Source: an uncultured Draconibacterium sp. (GTDB lineage: Bacteria > Bacteroidota > Bacteroidia > Bacteroidales > Prolixibacteraceae). From it: a DNA stretch of 64,000 bases. Made by a program: the position numbers and the translations under genes. Below, one piece after another: positions 8,431 to 18,242 of this stretch. The notes below the pieces were generated by a model. That model was not told where the DNA came from. It worked only from the letters and a program-made list of their open reading frames with translations, and made no database searches. Positions within the stretch are counted from its first letter, which is position 1; every line of letters begins with the position of its first letter. The stretch is taken from the NCBI RefSeq assembly GCF_963677575.1, contig NZ_OY782038.1, forward strand, positions 5,291,001 through 5,355,000, written 5' to 3'.

Positions 8431-9829
8431 GGTAAAGGTTCGAGGCTTGTCTTTGCTACTTCTTAGCTTCGTCATGCTGCTATCTACTTCAGTTTACGCT
8501 CAGCAAGACAGCTATTTCTATCACGTTAACCAATACAACTTCGTTCGTTACGACCGAAACGAAATGCATTATCCCGGAGACCGGACAAATGCCAACCGCT
8601 TTTATTCAAAGCTGGAACAGTTGGTAACTACCGGCGAAGGACGTGTAAACATTGTACAAATTGGTGGCTCACATATTCAGGCAGGCTCGTTTTCTGGACA
8701 AATGCGCAACCGTTTTCAGCAGCTTAACGGCGAAATGAATGCCGGTTGGGGCTATATGTTTCCTTATCGAATTTCGCGCACCAATTCGCCTTTTGGATAT
8801 TACATTCGCTACAACGGATACTGGAAAAGTTTCAGGAACGTGGAGCGCAAGAAAAGCGGAACTCTTGGTGTTGGCGGTATGTCGGCAACTACAAGTTCGC
8901 CAAAAGCCGAGCTCACTATTTTATTGGAAGAAGAAAATGAATTGGATTACAGCTTTAATAAGTTGAGAATCTGGTATGAAAATAAAGCGAAGAATTATTC
9001 AGTAAATGTTGATCCTGCCTTGGTGAAAAACAAGGTTAAAACTGATAATTATGTTGATTTTGAACTTAACCAGTGGGTCGACAGTCTGAAAATTACCTTG
9101 GAAAAAGAATACAATTCGCAGGGTAATTTTACGTTGCTGGGAATGACCACCGAATCGAATCCAAATGGTGTGATGTACCACAGTATTGGAGTAAACGGAG
9201 CGCACGTTCCTGCATTTTTACGTTGTCAGCTTTTTACCGAACAACTGGCAGAGCTTAATCCTGATCTGGTTATTCTGGGACTGGGAATTAACGATGCTTA
9301 CGGACGCCGTTTTTCGCAAGCTCGCTTTGAAGATCATTATGGACAACTTATAGATAAAATAAAAGCTGCTGCGCCAAATGCATTAATTGTGTTCACTACA
9401 AACAACGACAGTTACCTGTATCGCCGGTATGTGAATAAAAATGGCGAAAAGGTACAGGACAGCATGTTTAAAATGGCTAAAAAATACAATGCCGGTGTTT
9501 GGGATATGTTTTCGGTAATGGGCGGTTTGAATTCCATAGTACTGTGGCAAAACAACGGCCTGGCACGAAGCGATAAAATTCACTTTACCCGCGAAGGTTA
9601 TTTAATGATCGCCGACCTGTTTTTCGGGGCAATGATGAAGGATTTTGAGAATTTCATTCTTAATAAAAAGGAGCTCACAGATAATGGGCAAACCGTACCC
9701 CCCGTTTCGGCCACACTCCGTACAACGGAGTCGCTGGCCTCAACTGTCCCTCTACAAGTAGGGGGACGACAGGAGCCGGTGGTTTCAGAGAAACACCTGC
9801 GGATGTCGGGGGGTAACAATAACGAATAA
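8423..9829 (+). CDS. Second SGNH/GDSL-family protein, exported
   Basis: SGNH hydrolase-fold protein with block I IGGSHIQAGSF (nucleophile Ser, Gly in place of the usual Asp), block III LGLGINDAYG and block V RSDKIHFTREG (D-x-x-H). Start choice is uncertain. The frame is open back to ATG 8243, and even 8063, but that stretch is short-period repeat DNA and would bury the signal peptide. GTG 8423 puts a good signal (RGLSLLLLSFVMLLSTSVYA) at the N-terminus and gives 468 aa. The last ~45 residues (from about 9696) are encoded by a hairpin-rich repeat element, so the C-terminus also looks acquired. It sits between another SGNH protein and an MBOAT gene; an O-acetyl transfer role is inferred from context. 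Confidence 0.75.
   Translation: MQSVKVRGLSLLLLSFVMLLSTSVYAQQDSYFYHVNQYNFVRYDRNEMHYPGDRTNANRFYSKLEQLVTTGEGRVNIVQIGGSHIQAGSFSGQMRNRFQQLNGEMNAGWGYMFPYRISRTNSPFGYYIRYNGYWKSFRNVERKKSGTLGVGGMSATTSSPKAELTILLEEENELDYSFNKLRIWYENKAKNYSVNVDPALVKNKVKTDNYVDFELNQWVDSLKITLEKEYNSQGNFTLLGMTTESNPNGVMYHSIGVNGAHVPAFLRCQLFTEQLAELNPDLVILGLGINDAYGRRFSQARFEDHYGQLIDKIKAAAPNALIVFTTNNDSYLYRRYVNKNGEKVQDSMFKMAKKYNAGVWDMFSVMGGLNSIVLWQNNGLARSDKIHFTREGYLMIADLFFGAMMKDFENFILNKKELTDNGQTVPPVSATLRTTESLASTVPLQVGGRQEPVVSEKHLRMSGGNNNE
9696..9815. repeat. 120-bp hairpin-rich repeat element inside the 3' end of the SGNH gene
   Basis: The element is bounded by a perfect 9-bp inverted repeat, TACCCCCCG at 9696-9704 and CGGGGGGTA at 9807-9815. 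Inside are ACTCCG-TACAA-CGGAGT (9715-9731), enclosed by GGCC/GGCC, and GTCCCTCTAC-AA-GTAGGGGGAC (9746-9767). Its length is 40 codons and it is read in frame to within a few codons of the stop. Confidence 0.65.
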
Positions 9830-9862
9830 AACTTCACTTTGTGAAGAATAAACTAGAACTGA

Positions 9863-11551
9863 TTGGATTTACTACAACAAATAGAATTGAAAGAACTGCT
9901 ACGGAATATTTTTCTGTACGACAAAACGGCTCCGCTGATTTTTACACGTTTTTTTTTCTGGGCATTTTTTGCTTTTGTACTGGCTGGTTATTCATTGGTT
10001 TACAAAAACAAAAACCGAAGTGTACGTGCGGGATATCTGTTTCTTGTAAGTTTATTTTTCTACTACAAATCCAGCGGATTCTTTTTCTTCATTTTATTAT
10101 TCAGCACGCTCACCGACTTTTTTATTGGTAAGGGAATTTACAAATCGAAGAGTGAGTTGATGCGGAAACTGCTGATTGCGGTAAGTGTGGTTATTAACCT
10201 CACTTTACTGGCCTATTTTAAATATGCTTACTTCTTTGTCGACAGTATAAATTTAATGCTGGGCACCGATCTGAATGTAATCAATCATCTGGCACTGTGG
10301 GCCAACGAAGCAACCGGAACTCATTTCGAAGTGAACCAAATTTTACTACCGGTGGGTATATCGTTCTTTACCTTTCAAACCATAAGTTATTCGGTTGATG
10401 TGTACCGTGGCGAAACCAAACCCGTGAATAACCTAATCGATTTTGGTTTTTATGTGTCGTTTTTCCCTCAGCTGGTTGCCGGACCAATTGTTCGTGCATC
10501 GGGATTTGTAAAGCAGATTTATGAAGATTACCGTCTTTCGAAAGAAGAATTTGGCTGGGCCATATTTATCATTCTGAAGGGATTGATCAAAAAGATATTT
10601 ATTGGCGATTATATAGCTGTAAACTTTGTCGACCGTGTTTTCTCAGACCCGATTACCCACACCGGGTTCGAAAATCTGATGGCACTGTTTGGGTACTCGC
10701 TGCAGGTTTATGTCGATTTTTCGGGATATACGGATATTGCCATTGGTGTTGCCCTGTTAATGGGCTATCGTTTGCCACAGAACTTTAATTCGCCCTATAA
10801 GGCAAAAAGTGTTGCCGAGTTCTGGAAACGCTGGCACATGTCGCTTTCGTCGTGGCTAAAAGATTATTTGTACATCCCCATTGGCGGAAACCGTGAAGGC
10901 TCGGTGTTTAGTTATATCAGTCTTGGAGTGATTCTGGCAATCGTTGTTCTTTTGGCAGGAAAATTGATCCTGGTTCCAATATTTGCAGCACTTGTACTGC
11001 TATTTGGTTTGCTGGCCCATTTCTTCCCTAATGTAAAGCGACATATTAATACTAATATCAACCTGATGCTGACCATGTTGCTCGGTGGACTTTGGCATGG
11101 TGCCTCATGGCAATTTATAATTTGGGGAGGCTTGAATGGTGTTGGCCTGGTAATCTATAAATTCTGGCGAAAAATTAGCCCGTGGGAGAAGCGCAGTAAC
11201 TGGCTGGTAAATATCTGGAAGATTGGGATAACATTTACTTTTATCACCTTTACACGTGTATTTTTCCGCTCCGAATCGATGGATGTCGTGCGCGGAATGC
11301 TGCACCAAATTGGAACAGATCTTAATCTGGCGATGATCCCGGAGGTGCTCGTAGCGTACAAATGGGTATTCTTAATGATGCTGTTTGGTTTTGTTACGCA
11401 TTGGCTGAGCTATGATTTGAAAGACCGTGCAAAGAACTGGTTTATCGCTTCGCCAATGTGGGTAAAAGCAGGAATCTCTGCTGTTGTGGTTATAATCGTT
11501 TATCAGTCGATATCGGCCGATATGCAACCGTTTATTTACTTCCAGTTTTAG
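9863..11551 (+). CDS. MBOAT-family O-acyltransferase (AlgI/PatA-like)
   Basis: 562-aa polytopic membrane protein of the membrane-bound O-acyltransferase family. It is expected to move acetyl groups across the inner membrane to an acceptor on the periplasmic side. The family signature region is visible: SYSVDVYRGE, FFPQLVAGPIVRAS, then YVDFSGYTDIAIGVALLMGY, FWKRWHMSLSSWLKDYLYIP and MLTMLLGGLWHGASWQFI, whose last His is the presumed catalytic residue. The start is TTG 9863; no better ATG exists in the frame. It is the last gene of the LysM-SGNH-SGNH-MBOAT run, matching the AlgI/AlgJ/AlgX or PatA/PatB pattern. The substrate (peptidoglycan, capsule or exopolysaccharide) is unknown. Confidence 0.9.
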   Translation: MDLLQQIELKELLRNIFLYDKTAPLIFTRFFFWAFFAFVLAGYSLVYKNKNRSVRAGYLFLVSLFFYYKSSGFFFFILLFSTLTDFFIGKGIYKSKSELMRKLLIAVSVVINLTLLAYFKYAYFFVDSINLMLGTDLNVINHLALWANEATGTHFEVNQILLPVGISFFTFQTISYSVDVYRGETKPVNNLIDFGFYVSFFPQLVAGPIVRASGFVKQIYEDYRLSKEEFGWAIFIILKGLIKKIFIGDYIAVNFVDRVFSDPITHTGFENLMALFGYSLQVYVDFSGYTDIAIGVALLMGYRLPQNFNSPYKAKSVAEFWKRWHMSLSSWLKDYLYIPIGGNREGSVFSYISLGVILAIVVLLAGKLILVPIFAALVLLFGLLAHFFPNVKRHINTNINLMLTMLLGGLWHGASWQFIIWGGLNGVGLVIYKFWRKISPWEKRSNWLVNIWKIGITFTFITFTRVFFRSESMDVVRGMLHQIGTDLNLAMIPEVLVAYKWVFLMMLFGFVTHWLSYDLKDRAKNWFIASPMWVKAGISAVVVIIVYQSISADMQPFIYFQF

Positions 11552-11724
11552 CCTGATTAATTCATAAATTATTCTATTCTGAATGAAAACTATTGTGATA
11601 AAAGAAAATGCTCAGATTCTCAGACCTGAAAATAGTTTACTATTCCTGCGCCCTGAAAATCCTGTGCTTTCCTTTTCTCTGTATATTTTTCATTCTCATC
11701 ACGAAAATTTATGAATTAGTCAGG
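11552..11724. repeat. 173-bp inverted-repeat (MITE-like) element between convergent genes
   Basis: The left end, 11552-11570 (CCTGATTAATTCATAAATT), matches the reverse complement of the right end 11706-11724 at 18 of 19 positions. After a 10-bp unmatched stretch on both sides, GAATGAAAA is also shared in register. The element begins at the base after the MBOAT stop codon. I see no clear target duplication. Confidence 0.55.
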
Positions 11725-11738
11725 TTCGAATGCTGATT

Positions 11739-13586
11739 CTATTCAAAGCGCATTGGCTCAGGCTCGGTAGGTTCGAACGAAATAAACCGTTGTTTCGATT
11801 GTTCGTCTAGTGCAAAGCCAACAAAGCTCATATCATCAGGATGGAAAGGATAGAACGCCAAACGTAAGCGGAAGGTTTCGAAAACAAGGTTTTCGTTGTG
11901 TAAACGAATGCCAATACCAATGCCGCTGTAATAATCCTGTTTAAAAATAAGCTCGCGGTTCGTGCCAATAACACCAAAGTCGGCAAACCCAAAAATGGCC
12001 ATGTTGAATTTATAAAATTGCGCCGGCAGGAATACAACGTGCTCCAGCTTTAGGTTTAAACGCTGTTTGCCAATTGCGATGTCGCTGTCGAAACCACGAA
12101 TATGGTCACGGTCTCCCAGTGTTAAATGTTCAATATCAAAACGTCGAATTCCTAAAGTATAATTCAGATCTACGAAGGTACGAACGCGCTTTTTACCGGC
12201 AGTATGCAGCTTCGAAATAAAGTTTACATCACCCTGAATCATTCCTTCTGCAAAGCGGCCATCTTGTAAATAACCCCCAATTCCCGCGGTTGTAAACAGG
12301 TAGCCACGGCGGCTTAGCAACAAATTCCCATTCGATGTTAAAAAATGCAGGTAGTGCCGGTCGCCAAACTCATTGGCATCGTAACCATAAATAAATTCGT
12401 TTTTAAAACCTTCGGGAATATCCTCGGTAATTCCGTAGCTGTAAATCAACTGGTCCTGAATGTAACGACGTTGCGAAATGGTAAGGCTCGCCATATACAG
12501 CGTGTGGTTAGCAAAAAAGTGACTATTCTCGGGTTCCACTGCCGGATCTTCAAAATAGTTCCAGTTATTAATACCGCCCGATAAAACCAGCTCTGTTATA
12601 TTTTCGTGCCGTGGGCTGATGTTAAAACTATGTCCGCCCCAAAGGTAATTTACCGAAAGATCCATCGGCTCTTCCACTTTTACCGGGTCGTTATTCGTAA
12701 TTCGGTCGGTGCGGTACATGCGTGCCGAATAACCTCCATAACCCCATTTAATATTTTGTGTTAAGAAAGGTTTGATAACCTCAGTTACAAAACCTTCGCG
12801 CCGGTAAGTATTTAAATACCCCAAACGAACGTCGAGAAACCTTCCGCCAATGTTTTTTATATTGTAATAAGTTTCAACACCCAGATAGGGTTCCTTTTCA
12901 ACGTGGCCTACAAACTTTACCGAAACTTCGTGACCGACTCCAAAAATGTTCCGGTTGTATATTTCAAGATCGCCCGAACTGGTGCCATTTACACCTCCTG
13001 AAACTCCAAATGAAAACCGGTCTTTTGTTAAAACCAAAACATTAACCAGCCCCGGATAGATGGGGTCTTGCTCCACATAAATCCGTATGTCTTTTATATA
13101 AGGCAAGTCCCTGATAATCCTTTCGTTTTCGTACATCAGCTCAGGCTTTAGCATGTCGCCAATTTTAAAAAGCAACAATTTGCGAATGGTTTTCAGGTTC
13201 GATTTTGTATGGATTTTATTGGCAGCCCGCTCAGCCCAGTGGTCGGCTTTTTTTGTGGTGTCGGCGCAGGTTGGCCCAAAAACATCAAGAGCGTTAATTT
13301 TTATTTCGGCAATAATCTTTCCTTCGTATTCTTTAAAATAATCGAGTGCCAGCGCCTTTTTGTCGACGTAAGGGCGAGGAGGAGTAATTATAGCATCGTA
13401 AAGCCAGCCGGTAAGTTTTCGGCGGTTGGCCCGATTCTCCAAACTGTCGTAAAAGTGTTCTTGCTGTAGGTTGGGTGTTTGGATGACTTTCGAGGTATCA
13501 ATCTGTGGAATTTGTGCGCTAGCTGTCGCACTCATTAACAGTGCCAACAGTATAAAAATAGTTATTATAAGCGCCTTTAACTTCAC
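11739..13586 (-). CDS. Omp85/BamA-type outer membrane protein with POTRA-like N-terminus
   Basis: 615-aa outer membrane beta-barrel protein. A signal peptide covers residues 1-25 (ending ATASAQ). Residues about 90-210 resemble one or two POTRA domains (IAEIKINALDVFGP, RKLLLFKIGDMLKPELMYENERIIRDLPYIKDIRIYVEQ), and the rest is barrel (KDRFSFGVSGGVNG, RDHIRGFDSDIAIG near the usual RGF motif of lid loop 6). It is shorter than BamA (five POTRA domains), so it is more likely a paralogue of the surface-antigen/TPS type than the essential BamA. The cargo or role cannot be told. It is convergent with the MBOAT operon. Confidence 0.82.
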   Translation of the reverse strand: MKLKALIITIFILLALLMSATASAQIPQIDTSKVIQTPNLQQEHFYDSLENRANRRKLTGWLYDAIITPPRPYVDKKALALDYFKEYEGKIIAEIKINALDVFGPTCADTTKKADHWAERAANKIHTKSNLKTIRKLLLFKIGDMLKPELMYENERIIRDLPYIKDIRIYVEQDPIYPGLVNVLVLTKDRFSFGVSGGVNGTSSGDLEIYNRNIFGVGHEVSVKFVGHVEKEPYLGVETYYNIKNIGGRFLDVRLGYLNTYRREGFVTEVIKPFLTQNIKWGYGGYSARMYRTDRITNNDPVKVEEPMDLSVNYLWGGHSFNISPRHENITELVLSGGINNWNYFEDPAVEPENSHFFANHTLYMASLTISQRRYIQDQLIYSYGITEDIPEGFKNEFIYGYDANEFGDRHYLHFLTSNGNLLLSRRGYLFTTAGIGGYLQDGRFAEGMIQGDVNFISKLHTAGKKRVRTFVDLNYTLGIRRFDIEHLTLGDRDHIRGFDSDIAIGKQRLNLKLEHVVFLPAQFYKFNMAIFGFADFGVIGTNRELIFKQDYYSGIGIGIRLHNENLVFETFRLRLAFYPFHPDDMSFVGFALDEQSKQRFISFEPTEPEPMRFE

Positions 13587-13874
13587 TGTTCCCCCTTTTT
13601 TATTTCAGCAGATGATTAAGTTTTTTTGAAAGTAAGAATTTTCTGATTTAAAGTTTTTAAATCATACTGTTAATTTTCGTTAAACAAAATTGAGGAATAC
13701 TGATAACAGTGGTGTCTTATTGTAAAAGATACTTGAATACTTTATTTATTGACGCTAGAGATGCAAATATTTCTAGAAACATATTTGACTTATTAAAAAA
13801 ATTAACAAACATTTGGTTTTGATTTTAAAAATTCTTTAAATTGCATTCAAATTAATTAACTATACTATACCAAA

Positions 13875-15101
13875 ATGATCCTTCTTGAAAATATAAAAGG
13901 TCAGAAGCTTACCGGTAATGCCTTAAAAAATTATCGCCGAAAAAAGAAGATTCTAAGTCTTTTATATCAAAACGACACACTTTCAGCAACATTTCTTTCC
14001 AAACAAATTGGTGTGAGTTTACCTACTGCAATTTCATTATTAAAAGATCTTGGAGAGAGGGAGCTGGTTGAAGTTAGAGGAAGTGGTGAGTCGAAAGGTG
14101 GACGGCGCCCTACTTTATTTGGATTAAAGCGTGACAGCATTTTTGTTATTTCATGCGAGTTAGGGCGTTTTAAAGGAAAGATAGGCGTTTATAATTCGCA
14201 TAACGAGTTGGTTGCGCCCATTACCGTTGTTGAAACATCGATTGACGATGATGATCTGGTGGATAAACTGTATGCCGAAGCACGCCATATTCTGGAGGTT
14301 AATAACATCGATTACAGCCGCGTATTTGCTGTTGGAACGGCAATGCCCGGTTTGGTTGATTCGATAAATGGAGTAAACTACACCATTAAAAAAGAAGCGT
14401 ACCGAAATGTTGCCGATCGTTTAAGCATGAAATTCGGCAAGATGGTTTACATAAACAACGATGCGCGAATGGAAGCTTACGGCGAGTTTATTTTTGGCGC
14501 CGCAAAAGACCATAACGATGCCGTTATTATAAACTGGAACTGGGGGTTGGGTATCGGGCTTATTCTTGGTGGAAAATTGTATAACGGTGCCACCGGTTTT
14601 GCCGGAGAATTGTCGCACACCAAGTTTGAAGAAGACGGTGATTTGTGTATTTGCGGTAAACGAGGTTGTTTAGAGACTGTGGTTTCGGCAAGTGTGCTGA
14701 TTCAGCGTGCTAAAGATGCCATTTCAGCAGGGAAAATATCGCAGCTTACCAACCGTTTTCAATATAAAATAGAAGAACTACAACCCGAAGATGTTATCGA
14801 GGCAGCAAAACTCGGCGACGAACTGGCCATAACACTTTTAAGCGAAATCGGTCAGGCTTTGGGTAAAGCACTATCAAATACCATTCAGTTATTAAATCCT
14901 GATATAATTGTTATAGGAGGAATTGTATCGCGCGCCAACCAATACATTCTTACACCTATTCAGCAAGCAATTAATCAGCACTGTTTGGAGCAAATATCCG
15001 GCAATATTGAAATTGTCATTTCCGAAAACTGGGAACAATCAGGTTTATTGGGAATGACAGCAAAACTGTTTCAAAAACTATTCAGTGATATGTATAAATA
15101 A
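13875..15101 (+). CDS. ROK-family transcriptional regulator (NagC/Mlc type)
   Basis: 408-aa sugar-responsive regulator. Residues about 15-75 form a MarR-like winged helix (LSLLYQNDTLSATFLSKQIG). Residues about 90-400 form the ROK domain with the sugar/ATP fold (GTAMPGLVDS, NNDARMEAYGE, NWGLGIGLILGG) and the zinc motif CICGKRGCLE that marks NagC/Mlc-type regulators. It lies 43 bp upstream of a SusC/SusD pair on the same strand and so probably controls it, binding a monosaccharide or aminosugar released by that system. The GH109-like enzyme beyond SusD fits an N-acetyl-galactosamine-related substrate, but the effector is not shown by the sequence. Confidence 0.88.
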   Translation: MILLENIKGQKLTGNALKNYRRKKKILSLLYQNDTLSATFLSKQIGVSLPTAISLLKDLGERELVEVRGSGESKGGRRPTLFGLKRDSIFVISCELGRFKGKIGVYNSHNELVAPITVVETSIDDDDLVDKLYAEARHILEVNNIDYSRVFAVGTAMPGLVDSINGVNYTIKKEAYRNVADRLSMKFGKMVYINNDARMEAYGEFIFGAAKDHNDAVIINWNWGLGIGLILGGKLYNGATGFAGELSHTKFEEDGDLCICGKRGCLETVVSASVLIQRAKDAISAGKISQLTNRFQYKIEELQPEDVIEAAKLGDELAITLLSEIGQALGKALSNTIQLLNPDIIVIGGIVSRANQYILTPIQQAINQHCLEQISGNIEIVISENWEQSGLLGMTAKLFQKLFSDMYK

Positions 15102-15144
15102 TTCAAGTATTAATCTATTTCTAGTTCATTTAAATTCAAAATCT

Positions 15145-18100
15145 ATGCGAAAGATTTTTTTGATTTTAGGAATGTGCTTTGCATTACTAGGTAGTGCTTA
15201 CGCGCAACAAACGGTGACGGGAACAGTTACCGGCGATGACGGTCTCGGGATTCCCGGAGTCTCAGTAGTTGAATCGGGAACATCGAATGGAACCATCACC
15301 GATATCGACGGTGTTTATACCATTTCTGTTGCCGACGATGCAACAATCTTATTTTCTTTTGTGGGAATGAAAAACGTTAGCGAAGAGGTTAACGGACGCT
15401 CAACAATTGATGTAACAATGCAAGAGAACCAAATTGGTTTGGAAGAAGTTGTTGTTACAGCTTTAGGTATTTCGAAAGAAAAGAAATCGTTGGGTTATGC
15501 GGTGACCGAAGTTGGTGGCGACGACATTTCTGTTGTTAAAGACCATAACCCGGCAAACTCGTTGGTAGGTAAGGTAGCCGGTGTAGTTGTAACTCAGGGA
15601 TCAGGTAGCCCGGGTAGCGGCTCGCGTGTAATCATCAGGGGTAACAACTCGATTACCGGTAACAACCAGCCATTAATTGTGGTTGATGGTGTACCAATCG
15701 ATGCTACCGGCTCAAACAGTGGTGGTAGTGTTTATAACAGTACTGTAACAGGTGGTGGTATTACCGATATCAACCCTGACGATATTGAGTCAATCTCAGT
15801 ACTGAAAGGACCAAACGCGGCAGCCTTGTATGGTTCGCGTGCAGGTAACGGTGTACTTTTAATTACCACTAAAAAAGGTACAAAAGGTAAAGGTTTGGGA
15901 ATCTCTGTAAACTCGAACATTACTTTTGATAACCCAATGTTGTTGCCCGACTATCAGAACGAGTACGGTCAGGGTAGCCAGGGTAACGTGCCTGGTAATG
16001 TTGAAGATCTGAAAAACTCAACAGGTTCGTGGGGACAACGTCTTGATGGCAGCAGCCAAATGTATTACACCGGAGAAGAAAGACCATATGTAGCTTATCC
16101 TAATAACGTAGAGGATTTCTTCCGTACAGGTGCGAAATATATTAATTCTGTTGCAATTGCCGGTGCAGGCGAAAATCACTCTATTCGTTTTTCGTACACT
16201 AATAACCAAACGGAGTCGATGATCCCGAATTCAGATTTAAGAAGCCATAACTTTAACCTGCGTGGTGTGGTTGATTTGAACGATAAATTAACACTGGATG
16301 CTAAGGCAACTTATTTCTGGCAGGAAATTGAAAATGCTGCTAATCAGGGATCGGAAGGTATTTTGGCTTCTGTTTACGATATGCCACGAAGTGTTGATAT
16401 CGAAGACCTTAAAACATATCAGAATCCTGAAGAGTCGCTGAATTCTATTTCTTACGGAGTGTTGGGAGCCAACCCATACTGGATGGTGTATCATGATGTA
16501 AAAATGAATCGCAGAGAGCGTGTTCTTGGTTTTGGAAAATTAACTTACGAGTTTACTCCGTGGTTATCGGCTTTTGCTCGTGTGGGTACCGATGTAACTC
16601 AGATTAAATCGGAAACAATTTACCAGCCGGGTCACCACTATTATACAACCGGGCAGTTAACATTTAGTAATACCCGTGTATCGGAAACCAATGCCGATTT
16701 CCTGCTAATGTTTAACAAAGATCTTACAGATGATTTAAATTTGGCTGTTAATGCCGGTGGAAACCACTCGTACCGTACGTATGAATACCAAAGCATTTTT
16801 GGTGAGAACTTTAAAATTCCAACGCGTGCAACTGTTGCCAACTCGATAACACAACGACCAACTTATACGCCGCTAACGGAACATACTGTTAATTCATTGT
16901 ATTTTCAGGCATCGTTATCGTACCGCGATTTTGCTTACCTGGATGTTACTGGCCGTAACGACTGGTCGTCGACATTACCACAAGACAACCGCTCGTATTT
17001 TTATCCATCGATAACAGGTTCGTTATTGTTGAACGATTTTATCGATCCGGATGCAGAAGTATTTAACTTATTGAAAGTTCGTTCGAGCTGGGCCAATGTT
17101 GGTAACGACACCAGCCCTTATCAGTTGTATCCATACTACAACCTGGCCAGCGATGGTTATTTGGGATTAACACAGTTATCTCGTCCATCTACAAAACCAA
17201 ACGAGGAGTTATTGCCCGAAAATATTGCTTCGTTTGAAGTTGGGATGGAAGCTAGTATGTTGAATAATCGTATGTTCTTCGATTTCTCTTGGTATAGCAT
17301 TAAAACTACCGACCAGATTTTCAATGTACCGGTTCCTTCATCAACAGGATATTCTTATTTCTTGGAGAACATTGGTGAAACAACTAACAAAGGTGTTGAA
17401 TTATTGGTAGGAGGTATTCCTGTTAAAACAGATAACTTTAGCTGGGAAACAAGTTTCAACTTTGCTAAAAACAACAACAAACTGGTAGAGTTAACTGAAG
17501 ATCTAGACAGTTACGTATTTAATTCAAGTAACACGGGTAACGTGCGTTTACAAGCTACAGTAGGTGGAGGATATGGCGATTTATACGGTACAACTTGGAG
17601 AACCAACGATGCTGGCCAAATTGTAGTAGATGCCAATGGCCGTCCGCAGGCTTCAACCGATTTGGTTTATCTGGGTAATTCGCAACCCGATTGGAATGCT
17701 GGTTTTACAAACACCTTTACTTATAAGAACTTGTCGTTGCGCGTATTGGTTGACGCACGTATTGGTGGAAAACTGTATTCTGAAACCAACGCTGCACTGG
17801 TAAGCAGTGGTGTTGTGGAAGAAACACTTGAGTATCGTGAAGAAGGTGTACTTGTTGAAGGTGTAATTCTTGATGGTTACGACGAAGACGAAAATCCAAT
17901 TTATGTGCCCAATACCACTACTATCAGTGCACAGGATTACTGGTCATCGGTTGCAGGAATAGCTTCAGAGTATATGTTCGATCAGACAAACGTTCGTTTG
18001 CGCGAATTGGTATTGTCGTACAATGTTCCACAATCGTTAATCAGAGATACCTTTATTCAAGGTGCTACAATTGGTTTGGTAGGACGTAACTTGTTCTTTA

Positions 18101-18228
18101 TTTATAAAGACATTGATCACGTTGATCCGGAATCAAGCCTGGGAACAGGTAACAACGGACAGGGTATTTTGTCGTACAACTTACCTACTGCAAGAAGTAT
18201 CGGATTTAACGTAAACATTAAATTTTAA
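15145..18228 (+). CDS. SusC/RagA-family TonB-dependent outer membrane transporter
   Basis: 1027-aa importer that pairs with a SusD lipoprotein to take up glycans. ATG 15145 is chosen over the upstream frame start at 15085 because it gives the signal peptide MRKIFLILGMCFALLGSAYA. Domains in order are carboxypeptidase-D-like regulatory domain (about 23-100, VTGTVTGDDGLGIPGVSVVE), TonB-box region and plug (about 110-230, EEVVVTALGI; VDGVPIDATG; SISVLKGPNAAALYGSRAGNG), then the 22-strand barrel ending in a terminal Phe (NVNIKF). It is followed after 14 bp by susD. The ROK gene just upstream suggests regulation by a sugar. Confidence 0.95.
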   Translation: MRKIFLILGMCFALLGSAYAQQTVTGTVTGDDGLGIPGVSVVESGTSNGTITDIDGVYTISVADDATILFSFVGMKNVSEEVNGRSTIDVTMQENQIGLEEVVVTALGISKEKKSLGYAVTEVGGDDISVVKDHNPANSLVGKVAGVVVTQGSGSPGSGSRVIIRGNNSITGNNQPLIVVDGVPIDATGSNSGGSVYNSTVTGGGITDINPDDIESISVLKGPNAAALYGSRAGNGVLLITTKKGTKGKGLGISVNSNITFDNPMLLPDYQNEYGQGSQGNVPGNVEDLKNSTGSWGQRLDGSSQMYYTGEERPYVAYPNNVEDFFRTGAKYINSVAIAGAGENHSIRFSYTNNQTESMIPNSDLRSHNFNLRGVVDLNDKLTLDAKATYFWQEIENAANQGSEGILASVYDMPRSVDIEDLKTYQNPEESLNSISYGVLGANPYWMVYHDVKMNRRERVLGFGKLTYEFTPWLSAFARVGTDVTQIKSETIYQPGHHYYTTGQLTFSNTRVSETNADFLLMFNKDLTDDLNLAVNAGGNHSYRTYEYQSIFGENFKIPTRATVANSITQRPTYTPLTEHTVNSLYFQASLSYRDFAYLDVTGRNDWSSTLPQDNRSYFYPSITGSLLLNDFIDPDAEVFNLLKVRSSWANVGNDTSPYQLYPYYNLASDGYLGLTQLSRPSTKPNEELLPENIASFEVGMEASMLNNRMFFDFSWYSIKTTDQIFNVPVPSSTGYSYFLENIGETTNKGVELLVGGIPVKTDNFSWETSFNFAKNNNKLVELTEDLDSYVFNSSNTGNVRLQATVGGGYGDLYGTTWRTNDAGQIVVDANGRPQASTDLVYLGNSQPDWNAGFTNTFTYKNLSLRVLVDARIGGKLYSETNAALVSSGVVEETLEYREEGVLVEGVILDGYDEDENPIYVPNTTTISAQDYWSSVAGIASEYMFDQTNVRLRELVLSYNVPQSLIRDTFIQGATIGLVGRNLFFIYKDIDHVDPESSLGTGNNGQGILSYNLPTARSIGFNVNIKF

Positions 18229-18242
18229 GGAGGGCCAGCAAA

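Noticed and set aside
9841..10131. 96-codon frame overlapping the MBOAT start
   Set aside because: It overlaps the well-supported MBOAT gene in another frame and has no recognisable content.
11739..13586. Naming this protein BamA
   Set aside because: It is far too short for five POTRA domains; only a general Omp85-type call is supported.
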